Source of the DNA: Hedera helix
Lineage: Eukaryota; Streptophyta; Magnoliopsida; Apiales; Araliaceae
Assembly: GCA_947179155.2 (NCBI GenBank)
Contig: OX359282.1
Coordinates: forward strand, 18,864,510-18,928,509
Length of the DNA stretch: 64,000 bases
Direction: 5' to 3'
The notes under the pieces are model-generated. The model made no database searches. It saw nothing but the letters and a program-made list of their open reading frames with translations, and had not been told where the DNA came from. Both the position numbers and the translations under genes were made by a program. Positions 24,701 to 38,100 of this stretch are shown here, piece by piece; the first letter of the stretch is position 1; the number at the start of each line of letters is the position of its first letter.

Positions 24701-27700
24701 TTCTTATTGGCTCTGTTTACAGAAAAAAACTTCTTCATTAAACAGTCGTTTTGGAGTACTTATTTGTGGTGTATTATACACTTAATTCTTTTGCCCAGGC
24801 TATTCCACATGCCATAGCTATGGTCCGAGCAGCAGATAATAAAAGCCCTCGGGAAGCTGTTGAGTTTATTTTACATCTTCTCAAGGTGATTTTCATAAGC
24901 TTAATTCATTGCCTGTATATACTTTGTTAATGTTTTTTTTGTTGTTCAGCGTCAGGTTGACCTTTGATTTTAGTAGACCTCTCAAGCCACCAGAAGTTCG
25001 AGGTTCAATAACTAATACTCACTTGTGACACTGAAACAAATAATCTAGGAATGTTTCCGGGCACCTTTTTTTCCCTTGTGCAGTAAGAGTTATCTGTTTA
25101 ATAATCTTGTTTCTATTCTTGAATTTGACTATACATGCTTTCCCCCTATTTTAGCTTATTTTGTCCAATTCGTAACTTTAGTAGTGTTTGGAATATGGTG
25201 AAGTTTAACTGCTTCTGCATGTTTATGGTCACTGTTCTGGTCAGACAGATTAGCTTTGATGCCATGAATAAATGTCATACCATCTCATAGAGATAGCTTG
25301 AACTGATCTAGTCTTCATGTGATAATGCCATTTGTATGGGAAACTTCTGATCCCCTATGTTACATGGACTCGGGTATGGGAATTGCGTGCTGGTAGTGTC
25401 CAGATGTCATACTTGTCTATTTGTAAAATAATAAAATATGGGAACAAGCGTAAAAGGAACCAAATTTTAGACAAGGGTGAGTGAATATGACAAATAAAGG
25501 TTATTAGATCATGAATCTAAGTTTTTGCATATCTAATGTGAGACGGGAAGAATATTTAATCTAATTGGATGTGTGTGTTATATATTTGTGAAAACTCTAT
25601 CTATTCGTTTAAGGGGATTGCTCAAAAAGTCATATTGGAGACATAATGCATTTGTCATAGGGTGACAAAATTCTTTGATGCTTCTCTTGCGAATAATGAA
25701 TGCGTTGAGGACAGAATTAGGTCAGCTGTTCCAGGAGTGCTTTGCAAATTGGATGTATAAGACGTATGATTATGTGTTAGGATTTTTGACTTTATCTCTC
25801 AGAGACGACTGGTTTTAGGTGAAGATGTGGGAGGCTGATTTGAGTAATGCATATCCTCGGGGAAGTATTTTTTTGTTGGTAAACGGGGTTCCATCATTTC
25901 ATGTGGTTGCTTTGGCAGTTCGAGAGGCTCGAGGCAAGGAGATCAATAATCAATTGTCTTCTTCACTCTTCGTACATGTCATAGAAGCTTTGAGTTATTG
26001 AGGAAAGCTTTGTAAGTGTCCTTCATTTATGGGCTCTCTGGATGATGCAGTAATTTTCTGGATGTGGAGGCAGATTAATCGCTGGTCCTTCCACTTTTTG
26101 AAGGGAAGGAATGTGTGGAAAGTCAGGAGTACACAATCCAGTGGAAGGATCATAGGAGTGGTATTTTCTTGGTCATATCTCTGGGTGTTGCAGGGTGGAG
26201 GTACGAGACTAGTGCCTAAAAGAATATTTGGAAGGTTCCCCCACTCCCAAAACATGCACACCCAAAAAAAACAGAAAAAGATGGTGGCTACTTTTAAGGT
26301 GGCTTTGGGTGCAATTCTAAATCAAAGTAATCTTCAGTAAGGAGGGCATCAGGTTACTAATATGTGCGCCATGTGTTGTTGAGAGGAAGAAACTATGTTC
26401 CATTTATTTTTTCATTGTAAGGCAGCTAGGAGCTTATGGTCAGCTATTTTTCTTTGTGTGGCATTGTTTGAAGGATGCCAAGACCGATTAATGAAATGTT
26501 ACATACTTGGAGTGGGGTGACTATGATGAAGGATTTGGAAGAAGCATCCAGAATGGGTGCCTCACAGTATTTGGTGGACTATTTGTAAGGAGAAACACTA
26601 CGGGTTCTAAGGCAAAGGCAGAACTCTTTTCCATATTCGATTTCTTTTTCTTACCATTTTCTCTGTTTTTTTTTTTTTAAATATCCTTTTGAAGGTGTTC
26701 TTAGGATCTATTGTGTATTTTGTGGATCATTTGGGTGAATTTTTATTAGGAGCTTAGTGTAGGTATCTTCTTGGGAGGCTCTTGTATAGGACGAGATTGG
26801 CCCTCACCCCCACCCCCACCCCCACCCCCACCCCCAACACGGTGTTTCGTATAGAATATTTGTACTTGGGTTACTTGGAGTGGGGTAAATATGATTAAGG
26901 ATTTGGAAGAGGCATAAATAATAGGTGTCTCGTAGTATTTGGTGGACGATTTGCACAGAGAAACACTGCGGGTATGAAGGCAAATGAAGAGCTCTTTTCC
27001 ATATTCGACTTCTTTTTCTTACCCTTTTTTCTCTCTTTTTTTTGTTAAAATTTTTTGAAGTGTTCTCAGGATCTATTTTTATTTTGTGGATCGTTTGGGT
27101 GAATTTGCATTAGGAGCCTAGTGTAGGTATCGTATTGTGAGGCTCTTGTATAGGATGAGGTTGTGAGTTTCTTGGGCATAAGAGTGCCTCCCCCCCACCC
27201 CCACCCCCATCCCCATCCCCATCCTCATCCCCATCCCCATGTTTTGTATACATGTGTTCTTGGGTTGCCCCGCTTTTTGACCTTTTTAGTGGATTATTTA
27301 CCTATCAAAAAAGAAAATCTAAAGCCTTTATTTGCATTAGTTAAAAGAATGAGTTATTAAATCTGGAATATATAAGCTTTAAGTGAAAATTTTAAAGCAT
27401 TTGAAGAATTTCAACAATCAACTAAACTCGCAAATTTCATAGTGCCGTGTCTGTGCTCCCACTACCATGTGGCCCATAACCAGCTCAGATCCCCTACCAG
27501 GCTACCACAATTGCGTCTACTCATGTCGACATGGGTATTTTATCCTCAACTGACGAATTCAAGGAACACAGGTGATCCCCATCATGGGAAGGAAAACATG
27601 AAATTTTGAGCATACAAAATTAGGAAACGGGTGGTTGAAGATGCAAACCACCAGGAAAATCAACAGTACACCGCCCTAGAAACAATATGAGGTGGGATAA

Positions 27701-30700
27701 GCTAAGAATGTTCAATTGCCTGATTGATTTTAAATTTTTGTTTTGGTTCCACACTGCCCTTATTAAATTAATTTTCTAACTAGCTTAAAATTCTTTAATA
27801 AATAACACTTGAAATCTTAATATATCACGTGGTTTAGTTATATTAATTTTTACCATAAATTTAAATTAGTGTCCTAACTAAATTAAAATTCATTAAAGCT
27901 AGAAATCTTTAAAATTATGTTGTTTAATTATATTAATATTAATCATAATTTAGTTGAATAATAATCATGGATTCCTTACTAAATTAGTGTCATAACTAAT
28001 TAAAGTTAATAATAATAATAATAATTATCTTTTGGTTCGCCTTATGTTGCGAAGGAATCTCCTCTGGGAGGTTCGACGCCTCCCTTCCGGATGTCAAGTC
28101 CCAAATGAAGCCTTCTGGAGGTAGTATATGCTACCATTGGTCCCCACTCCTTCAATTCATTTTAATGGATTGAAGGAGTAGAAGCAAGCAAAAGTTGATT
28201 GCCAGGGATCTTTCTTCGTTTTTTTGTAATGATTTATTGGTGTTTTGTTCATCAGTTGTTTGCTCCTCACCAATCATTAAATTCATAAATGAAGTGTCAG
28301 TCTTCTTACTTGTCACCCACGATAGGCGTGTAGGCCTGTGTTTCTAGGCCCGTGAGGCTTTTCTGCTTCTGAACAAGTGATCTTGGCCGTTCATTTGGGG
28401 ATTATATTGATTGTTCATCACCTGATATAAACTGCGATTTTGTTCATTTGAACACTTTTCACATTCCTTCTTCAAATCTAACTCATAGATTTCTTCTCCT
28501 GGAATCTCGATAATGTTTTATTTTCCTACTGCAAAACTTCCTCTTTTGCTGTCGTTTTACAAGTAAGTTCTCATCCTCCGTGCTGATTTCTTGCTTTATG
28601 TTTATTCATCTTGTTCTTTGCTATTGATTTGTAGTGTTCTTCATAGTTTGTGTGTTTCCGTTTTGATAAATAGGGTTTTCTTCTTTAGTGATGGCCTCTA
28701 GTAGTTGATACCCTCTTTTACTTTTGATAGATGGGGAACCGTCATTAGTCTTGAGATGACGAAATAGAAGATGTTGAGGAGGCCCCTTTAGGAAGGAGGT
28801 CTCGTCGTTCGCAACTTGAGCCTAGTTCTTCGGTTCGGATGGCTCAAAGGCTACCCTTGATGGATTGGTGGCCGCAGAGTGGTCTGCGGCGTTGTTGATT
28901 GCACTCAGCTTAATGCAGAAGAACGTTTTGATCCTGATGTGCATTACGTTGATGTATCTGAATACCCTAGGTATAATTTTGCCACAACTTTGACATACTC
29001 AATTACTAGTAGATTCATGGATGATTATAATGGGTATGAAATTAGGGCTCCCAAGTCATCCAAAAGGATATATAACCGATGTGATGGCATATCGATCGTT
29101 GTTTCTAGTTAAGTCTTTCGCTGTGGGCTTTGTTTCCCTCTTTGCTCTTTTTATTTCGAAATTTTAGATGTCCTAGGAATTTCTCTGGGCCAACTATGCC
29201 CTAATGCTTTTACACAAATTTGCGGGTTTTTGGCTGTTAACCACAAGGTCAGGGTTCCAACCCTCCTAGCGCCAATGTTGATGGTTAGTACTTTCGGGTC
29301 CTGATCACAGGTCGAGAGTGTGCTGAATCCAACCTGAAAAGGGAAAGAAGTGAGAATCAGTGACTGGATATGCAGGTTAACAATGGAGGGGATGATTTTA
29401 GTAGGGGAGAGAGTGAAATTAGAGCTTAAGCTTACCTCTGGAGCATCTCGGTATTTATTGGTACCTAGGGGGTGGTTCACAAGTTCTAAGCTTGCTCCCC
29501 AGTGATGATGTGTCATTCTTAGTAGTTGGGTCATTCTTAGTAGTTGGACCACTGATTCACATGTGATGAGTGTCCTTGACTTGGAGAGGAGTTAACCCTT
29601 TTTCTAACTGCCTTCTAGAAGGTTGATAGGACTTGAGCATGCTTTCAGCACCATCTTTGAAGGACCACTACTAGGTATTGTTATGAGGGGCTTCACCCCC
29701 AGTCCCATGGATATAGTTGTGGTTTGGAATGGACGTAGCCATGGTTCCTAATGGTCCCTCTCTGGTGTCCGAAAGAATTCTTATCATTTGGGTCGCCTTA
29801 TGTGGCGAAGGAATCTCCTCTGGGCGGTTCGACGGCGGATCCCTTCCGAATGTTAAGGCCAAAGGAAGCCTTCTGGAGGTAGTATATCCGAACACCCCCA
29901 AAGAGAATCAATAAAAATAATCCTATTACTCAATATCGTAAAAGATACACAACTTTTCATAAACAGTCTATCATTAGGCTCAATTCGCCATAAAATAGAA
30001 AAGAAGGCACATTTTCATAAAATTTTGGCATCTCTCTTGCTTCCTATTCCTCAAAAACAAATTAGCAACATATGTTCCACCGAAGTTGTGTACACCCACT
30101 CCTCTCCTCTCCTCGCACTCTTAAGTGCATAAATAATGCATCTCATTAGTCATTACTTTGTTTGCACGTAAAACAAGTATAGAGTTTTGTAAGGCCTGTG
30201 ATCCGTGCCTTTTTGTATCATTCTTTGGGCCTCCTCTATGGGAGTTTCCTGAGCAGTTTCACTTTCACCTTTGCAGAAGGTTTGAACGGTTGGGCTTCAT
30301 AGAGAGATGTGATATTTTTCCACTTTTTGGTTTTAATGGATGAAAGCTCAATTTTGGATCGTCTTAGTTGGCGACTTGTGAACATTAACAAAGACTCATA
30401 CCTAAAATTAATTAGGGCAGTGCACAAGGGATCCTCTTAATAATCTATGAATTTTGAAATCTTAATATATCATGTCAAATCTTACTCTTAGAATAATCTT
30501 AATATATAATTTTGGTTAAGGGTAGACTTCACTCTTCACATAAATTCAAAGACTCTTTCTGGTCTAACACTTTCCTTGCCAACTGGCTCCTTTAACCATT
30601 AGGTGTTTTACATTTAGTCAGGATCGGCTATCTCCTAGCAACACTTTGACGGTCTCCTTATTCTGTGAAATTGATTCACTTTTGTTTCACTGTAACGTCT

Positions 30701-32059
30701 CATCTCATCCGAATTGCTGGATAGCGAGAGAAAGACTTACAAGTAATATCTGTTCGCACATAGATACAAGTTGTTTAAGAAAAGCGTGTTCCATTAGTTT
30801 GTAAGTAGTGCACCTTGAGAAGAGGGTGTAAATATGCTTTGGAGATTGAAGTGTAGATATGATTACGTGGCACACCATATAAGGAAGAGGAGGACACACC
30901 CCTTCCAATTGGGTTATCTTACTAATAAAATACTAGGTATGTGATGGTCTCTTTTGAAAACAGTAGTTTCCTTGGGCTGAGATATATGATAATTCATCTC
31001 GTCTCTCCTTGCAATATTTAATGGCTTTACACGGACTCTTTCACTTTGTCTTGAAGTATCAGTATCCGACACTTGGATAAGGGTATGGGTGTTGGAATCT
31101 TCATTTAGTGTAAAAATTGTCAAAATTGACAAGTACCCATGTCGGACTCTTCAAAATATCCTTGTTTTACGGGACACTAACTTAGTTTAAAGGCGTGTTC
31201 TTAAATTCTACCTCGCGGGTTATGCCTTCTTGTCATAAATATAATTATTTTTGATGATGGTCGCCTTAATCACAACATTGACCCTTGATTGTGCGACCAT
31301 ATATTAACGAAAAGTTCATGTTTAGAATTCATGGAATTGAGTATACTGTTGGTTTCTTGCTTAGTTATGCCTTTATAATGATTGTTACTTCTATTTCTTT
31401 CGTCTTTTTTTTTATCTGTCTTCTTACTAATCCTGTTATCTTTGTCCTATTTGTCATGCAGTACAATGATAACAGTGGGAATCCATTTTCTGATGTCTTC
31501 TGGCTTGCTGCATTGGTCCAGTCCATTGGTGAACTTGAATTTGGGCAACAGGTGAGCAGAAACTCTTTGAATTGGTTTCCTTGTGTGTTCATGCTGATAT
31601 CTTAATGACTGAGGGGTCTGTTACTTTTATTTCTTTTAGTCTATTACACATGCTTAGCTGCAAAACAAACCGAGCTAAAGCGAGGTCTCCCTTGCTCAAG
31701 CTCAACTTGTTCATCAAACTGCCTAAAAAATGTGTTCAAGATAGGAAAGAGACTGAGTCGAGTTCGAGATGTTCATGAGCTCATGCTGGGTACCTTGTGC
31801 CCAGCCTATCAGGTCCCTTGTACCAGGTTTCATGCACCTGAGTGCATTCCATAACTTATTTTTCTGGGAAACTATCTACAGACCTCTTTTGATTTGATTT
31901 TTGACAATTTGATGATTGCAACATATACCTGTTTCTTTTATTTCGTATTAAAGCTTTCTACTTCACCTACTTTTGGGTTGATGCTTATTTGCCATCCAAT
32001 TGTAATTTTCTCTTATTTTGTGGCACATGATAGCTACCTTTTTTTCTTTTATTGCTTCT

Positions 32060-32109
<50 letters not shown>

Positions 32110-35100
32110 CGCGCGACTTGCCATGAAAAGTAACCGAGAATATGACAACAAAAGTGATTGGATAATATGACTGAAGAAGTGGTTGGAAAATCGGACCAGA
32201 ATAAGTTTACTGGAAAATCGGGCCTGAAAAAGTTTGTCAAGAAATGTGACTGGAAAAAGTTGACCGAGAAATATGGCGACATGTGGCGAAGGATGCATTG
32301 GTTCATGCATAGGCAGCTTTTTGACAAATCTATGATTGCTTTCCAATCAAAACTATTAAATATCATTGATAATGAAAATTAAACTCTTATTAGGATGCTT
32401 GCTCATATCACAGCTTTCAGCTCCCGAATTATCCGTTATTTAGATATCTATATAACGCAATTAAACTGTTGATTGATGTTTTTTTTGCTGTCGATATTTA
32501 TATCGTATAAGTTCTCTTTTCTTCTTTGTTGCTAATGTTTTATTTTAGCCAAGTAGACCATTGGTTGCATATTTGTTTGTGTATATTTGTTTGGATCTTT
32601 AATTGGGTGACTTACTTGTGTATGAGAATTTGGAATTGAGTTGGGTAAATTAAAATTTGGGTTTGTTCCTAAGTCATTATGTGTATATATATATATTCAA
32701 ATTACAATTAACATATACAAATTACTATTTCACAATCAAAACTATTAAATATCATTGATAATAAAAATTAAACCCCACTTTCGGCTCCCGAACTATCCAT
32801 CATTTAGATATCTACATAACACAACTAAACTGTTAGCCGATGTTTTTTTGCTGCGAATATTTAGATTGTGTAAGTTCCCTTTTCTTTTTTATTGCCAATA
32901 TTTTTTCTTAAACGAAGTTTTACCCTTGGTCGCATACTTGTTTGGGTATATTTGTTTGGATCTTTAATTGAGTGGCTTACTTGGTTATTGGTCAATTAGA
33001 ATTTGGAATTGAGTTGGGTAAATTAAAATTTGAGTTTGTTCCCAAGTCGTTCGACTAGATACCAAGTCGGATAAATTGATTTGAACCGACTAAGCGACGA
33101 CTAACTGCACAAGTTGCACGACTTAGCGACGGCAACCAAGTCAAGCTGTTGACTTGCACTTCCAGTAGCGACCGGACGACTAAACGTTGACTAGTCGTTG
33201 CTTAAGTGACGACTTAATAACCATCGATTGACAATAAGTTTGCAATTAATATTTTACATACTGTTAGTTCCATGTCTACATCAGCTATGTGAAATGCCGA
33301 TGAGTAGCATATGGTTTCTTTAATCCATTAAGTATTTCCAAGTTGGGCCTTAACAAGATAAATATTAGCGTTTAAGAATATATGAAGAAAGAAGAAGAGG
33401 AACAGGAGGAAGAAAGAGAGAAATATGTGCCTTGTGAAACCACACCCCAAACATATGTGGAACAAAACTATCCAAATTGCAATAATGAGAAGGTTTCCAA
33501 CTTAAGAGTAGGAAAAGGATAACTTAAGGGCGTAAATTCAACCATGTCTCATTAGTCCACATACGAGAAGAATTACCACAGTTGACCTTAGGATATTTTA
33601 GTTCTATTTGAGATGCCCCTTCTTTTGAAAACCCTATTATTTTCCTGTATAAATGAGTATTTTTGTGGTTTAGATAATGAATTTCGATAGGTGGGAACGT
33701 CTTAAAATATCTGAAATTCAAATTTTCTGCCCTTTTATCTGGTTCTGGTGATCTTTTGGCAGAATATTCTCTTCTTATCGTCTCTTCTCAAGCGCATTGA
33801 TAGGCTTTTGCAATTTGACAGGTGATTCTTTTACTGATTATTAGATACATGTGTTATACCAGCTTATTCTTGTACCTCATGCTTTTGGCATTGGCATTTA
33901 CCAGACTGATGCCTAGCTACAATGGCGTTCTGACAATAAGCTGCATCCGAACATTGATTCAGATTGCATTAAAGCTTTCAGGATTCATCCCTTTTGTAAG
34001 TATTTTCAATCTGGCTGATAACCACTATCCAAACATTTCACTGTTACTGATATGCTATTTTGTTTCCGTGTCTGTTCTCTTTCTTTTCCAGATGCAGGAT
34101 CGTGTATCCAAGCTAATTAAACCATTTCGTTCGCCTAAGACAATATGGCAAGTTCGAATTGAAGCAACCAGAGCACTCCTTTATCTTGAGTTCCACTGCA
34201 ATGGAATTGATGCGACATTGATGCGGTTCATTGCATACTTGGAGGAAGAATCGTCATTAAGAGGTTGCCAACTACTAAATTAGTTTAATACTCCATCTCC
34301 TAACCTCTTTGTAATTTCTATTGAAAATGATATTCCTTTTTTCGGACACGGAGAGTATTTTCTTATAGTCAAAGTCTCATCCACATGCAATCTCCATATG
34401 GAATTATTTTTCCATTTCCAGAGCAGGTGTATACTATTAACTATCTCTACTTGTTGGTTATAGGGCAGGTGAAGTTGGGCATTCATGCTGTGCGGTTATG
34501 TCAGCTAAGAGGATATGATGTTGACAATACCATAAAGAGTGAAACACTTGTTGCTTTGCTTCGTTTGCTTGAGAGTCCTATAGCATTCAACAATGTTAAT
34601 CTTCGGCATTATTTGTTCTGCATTTTGCAAGTCCTTGCAGGAAGGTAAATACACCCACTTATCTATAAAAAAAATCAGCTGGTTAATGGCATTCATTCTA
34701 TCATAGCTGAAAAATAGTTTATGCTTTAGTAAGGCCTTACCTACTTATTTAGCTTGTTGACACACGTCTGACTTATGGATTAAACTAGTTGAGAATGTTC
34801 ATGTGTGTTTCTTGAAAAAAAAACAGCCATGAGAAAGAAGTAATATCTGGCTGACTAGTAGTGAAATGGCAGCAATGGTTTGATCATCTAACTTTCAGCA
34901 TTCTTGGGGCCTTTGTAATGCCCCAATGTGTAATCAAGTTAAATTTGAGGATTTTGCATCCATGTCAAATAGTGTAGAAAGCTTTGGTACTTTGTAAAAC
35001 ATCTCGTGCACCTTGTAATATAAAAAATGTAAACTTGAAAAGCACCACATAATTTTTCCATTATATAAACACTTCATTGCTGAAGTAACCTACTGAACGA

Positions 35101-38100
35101 GTCAAGGACACTTTTGCATTACTTTGAATCTAAACCCAACATTTTTTTAGGTCTACAATAAGCAAGTAGCTCAAAAAACTATTGGATCAAAAGTATGTTA
35201 GCTTAAGTGATTACTGAACTGTAACTTTGTGAAATAACAACTGAACTGGAAAAGAACTAATCTTTAGAACTGTGTATTAAATTTCCTTCTATTTTTCTTT
35301 TTTTTAAAGATGAATTTACTTGTTAAATTTCCACTTTAGTACTATAAACATCCCTTTCTTGAAGAGGAAATGGAGGTCAGTGCAAAGCACAACCTAAACC
35401 ATAAATAGTATATAGAGCATTAATAGCATGAATAAAGTAGTCTAAAATCATTAATGTTTGATTAAAAGAAATATCTCTTCAAAAGTAAATACTTATCATG
35501 GTCCTAATATAAAGATAGATCAGCCCTACGAGTGAATGCACAAACAGGTCCAAGATGCTCAACTAAACAAATTCATTTACAACACATATGTCAAAAGAAA
35601 TAATTCTAAAGAGTAATATTATCCTAGTTGGAATGAATGAAGCTCTTTCCACAATGTCCTAGTTCACCTTTGATTACTGCAGGAAGAAACACATAACATG
35701 AGACAAATGTCCAGTACGAATATAGAAAAACATTAGAAATTGGCAAATATGAACATAAATTGATAAGGCTGAACAGAAGCCTAAGGTTAGGGTTACCGTA
35801 TTGAGCTCCAATATAAATAAACAAATGCCAATAGGCCCAATACCAAGGCATGCAAAGAGATCAAGCTGGATAGTGTTCCCAATACTTCAAGAATCACTTA
35901 TACGTACACTGATTAAATTGAATGCAAGGGCCAACCCATAAGCCTGCTAAAACAAATAATCAAAATGGCCAGCTCACTACCTCGGATGAATAAATACAGT
36001 CACCTTTGAACTCATCATACCGTCACAGGAACCTGTGGTACCCCGCATGTGGTTATAGCTGATGATAATTATATGGTCATAAGTCAACAAAAGCTAACAA
36101 GAAGTATCAAATAAGATTTTATGAGTCCTACACGATTCTAGAAGGCTAAATAGATCTTAGTTGTAAGATAAGTATTTAAACAGACAAAAGAGAACAATGT
36201 ATAGACTATTCAAGTCAACAAAAGAAATTTATACTAACTTGAATTAATACAATGCAATGTCCTAAATCAAGTATGCAAGATCATGAATGTAAAGGGGCGA
36301 AAAAGAACAAAAGAATAATATTGCAGGAACTCGCAAATTATTATCAAAACTGGAAGGAAGTTAATATGACAAACAAACAGAGGAATACAAAATTTGTACC
36401 TGAAAAGCATACTGAAATAACTATCGTGATTCAACACGAAATTTTTCTACGCATCCTCAGTCCAGTCTAATTACCAAATGTAAGACGCAATACAATTTAT
36501 AAATCTATTTATAAAATTTTAGTGCATGAACATTATAATTATCAAATTTTATTCTCTCTCTCTCTCTATATATATACACACGCAGACATACACAGAAATT
36601 GTAAATTTGAAACCACATTCATTTACTTAAAATTATTTCCTTCTTAAATTTCAATATATTGTATTTTAATATTACCAAGTGCTTGCTGTAGTTACTCCCA
36701 ATAGTAACTATAAATTATATGGTGTTATTAATAAATTCAGTTCTTATAAAAATATTATAATATAGAATTAGTACCAAAAGGATAGGAGAAATAAATATTC
36801 CAAAACTCAATGTGCCCTGTAACTTTTGGTATTATTACTGAACCTATATGCCACACGCGCACACTCACACACTCACACACTCACACACTCACACACATAT
36901 ATATAGATATGTACACACATATTAAATAAGTATTTCATACAATCTATGCAATTTGATGTAATTCTGTGATTACCTTGTCCAAATTTCTTCTTTCCTCCGT
37001 TTTCAATCTTTAGCTGTGCACCTTTTTTCCTCCCCACTTGTATACACTGCTCAGATACTAAGTAAATAAAATCCTTAGCGTTAAACACAGACTTTATCTA
37101 TATATAGAGATGCATGTTTTCTTTTCCTATTCCAATTGGTTTCTGTTGACGTCAGATTTTGGACGTGGGCCGAAATCATCGGGTCGGCCAGCCCAAAACG
37201 CTCCACCAATGGAGAGCCTAAATTATGCTGGAATAACAGATGTTTGATCAAATAAATACTGAAAATAATAACACAATAATTTACGTGAAAACCCAAAACG
37301 GGAAAAACCACGGGTGATACGCCAGAAATCCACTAGAACAATATTGAAGGTGTTACAATAGAACGATTTGTAACGAGACAACAATACTTCTTCACAGACG
37401 CGGTGTTTATGTCTATCCTCCGATATACACCGACGTGTATAGCTGGTGTTTGTTGTACCCGCTGTATAATATCATAACTATGTATATTGGTGTGTGCCGG
37501 AATATGATCTCAATGGAGTATTCCGGTTTACCGTTCGGTGTAAAAATAGAGAAGATGATCCATTCTCCCTACTCCTGTGTTTCTTCTTCTTTCTTTGATG
37601 TTGCGTGGTCCCAATGCTCTTGATGCCCCCTCCTCTCTCTCATGCCTTGTAATAATAATAATTAGTCACCGCCTCCTACCCATCCCATCAAGTGAATCTG
37701 CCTTCTCTCTCTAATAGTACCACTTTACAAATATCCCTATGGTGAGTCATCTCCCACTCACCCATGTATGCATTAATGAATATAGGTATGACTGTATTCT
37801 ACATACACGCTCTATTAAATATTAAAAGGATGACACGTGACCCAAATATTTACACCCCAACAGTTTCCAAGTTCCTTCTCATACAATACTGGAGAGTTTT
37901 TATTCCTATTAAGAGTCTCTGACTTGTTTTTATTTGTAAATATAAAATCAGGAAATGTGTACCCAGTTGAATAAGTGAGAGTAAATTATTTATTTTTTTG
38001 CCACACACAAATAACATTTAATACATATAATTTTTAATTACTAAAATACATTAAAAAAAGATTGTTTTAATCTGAATCTAATTATGTATTTATTATAAAT

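Larger units (their letters stand above)
25640..27250 (+). pseudogene. decayed LINE (L1-type) with duplicated 3' end
   Basis: Fragments of a plant L1-type ORF2 follow in order on the plus strand. About 25690-25790 reads [20 protein letters not shown], the reverse transcriptase segment before the AYD motif. About 25860-25990 has LLVNGVPS and then VIEALS. About 26270-26600 resembles the C-terminal zinc-binding domain ([26 protein letters not shown]). Stops and frameshifts are many. The last ~370 bp is duplicated in tandem (26505-26870 and 26873-27250), each copy ending in a C-rich array. It lies in TAF2 intron 19. Confidence 0.75.
31552..33762 (+). other. TAF2 intron 20, with C tract and direct repeat
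   Basis: GT 31552-31553, AG 33761-33762. Contains a 48-base C run, two ~330-bp diverged direct repeats, and a cluster of CGACT/AGTCG words at 33050-33230 that resembles the subterminal repeats of a DNA transposon. Confidence 0.7.

Noticed and set aside
31963..32346. Open frames of 102-127 codons with a Gly or Pro run over the C tract
   Set aside because: The run is the translation of the 48-base C homopolymer; the flanks are unlike any protein.
33822..34283. 153-codon plus-strand frame as a single exon
   Set aside because: It reads through introns between exons 21, 22 and 23; splitting it at GT-AG sites matches plant TAF2 better.
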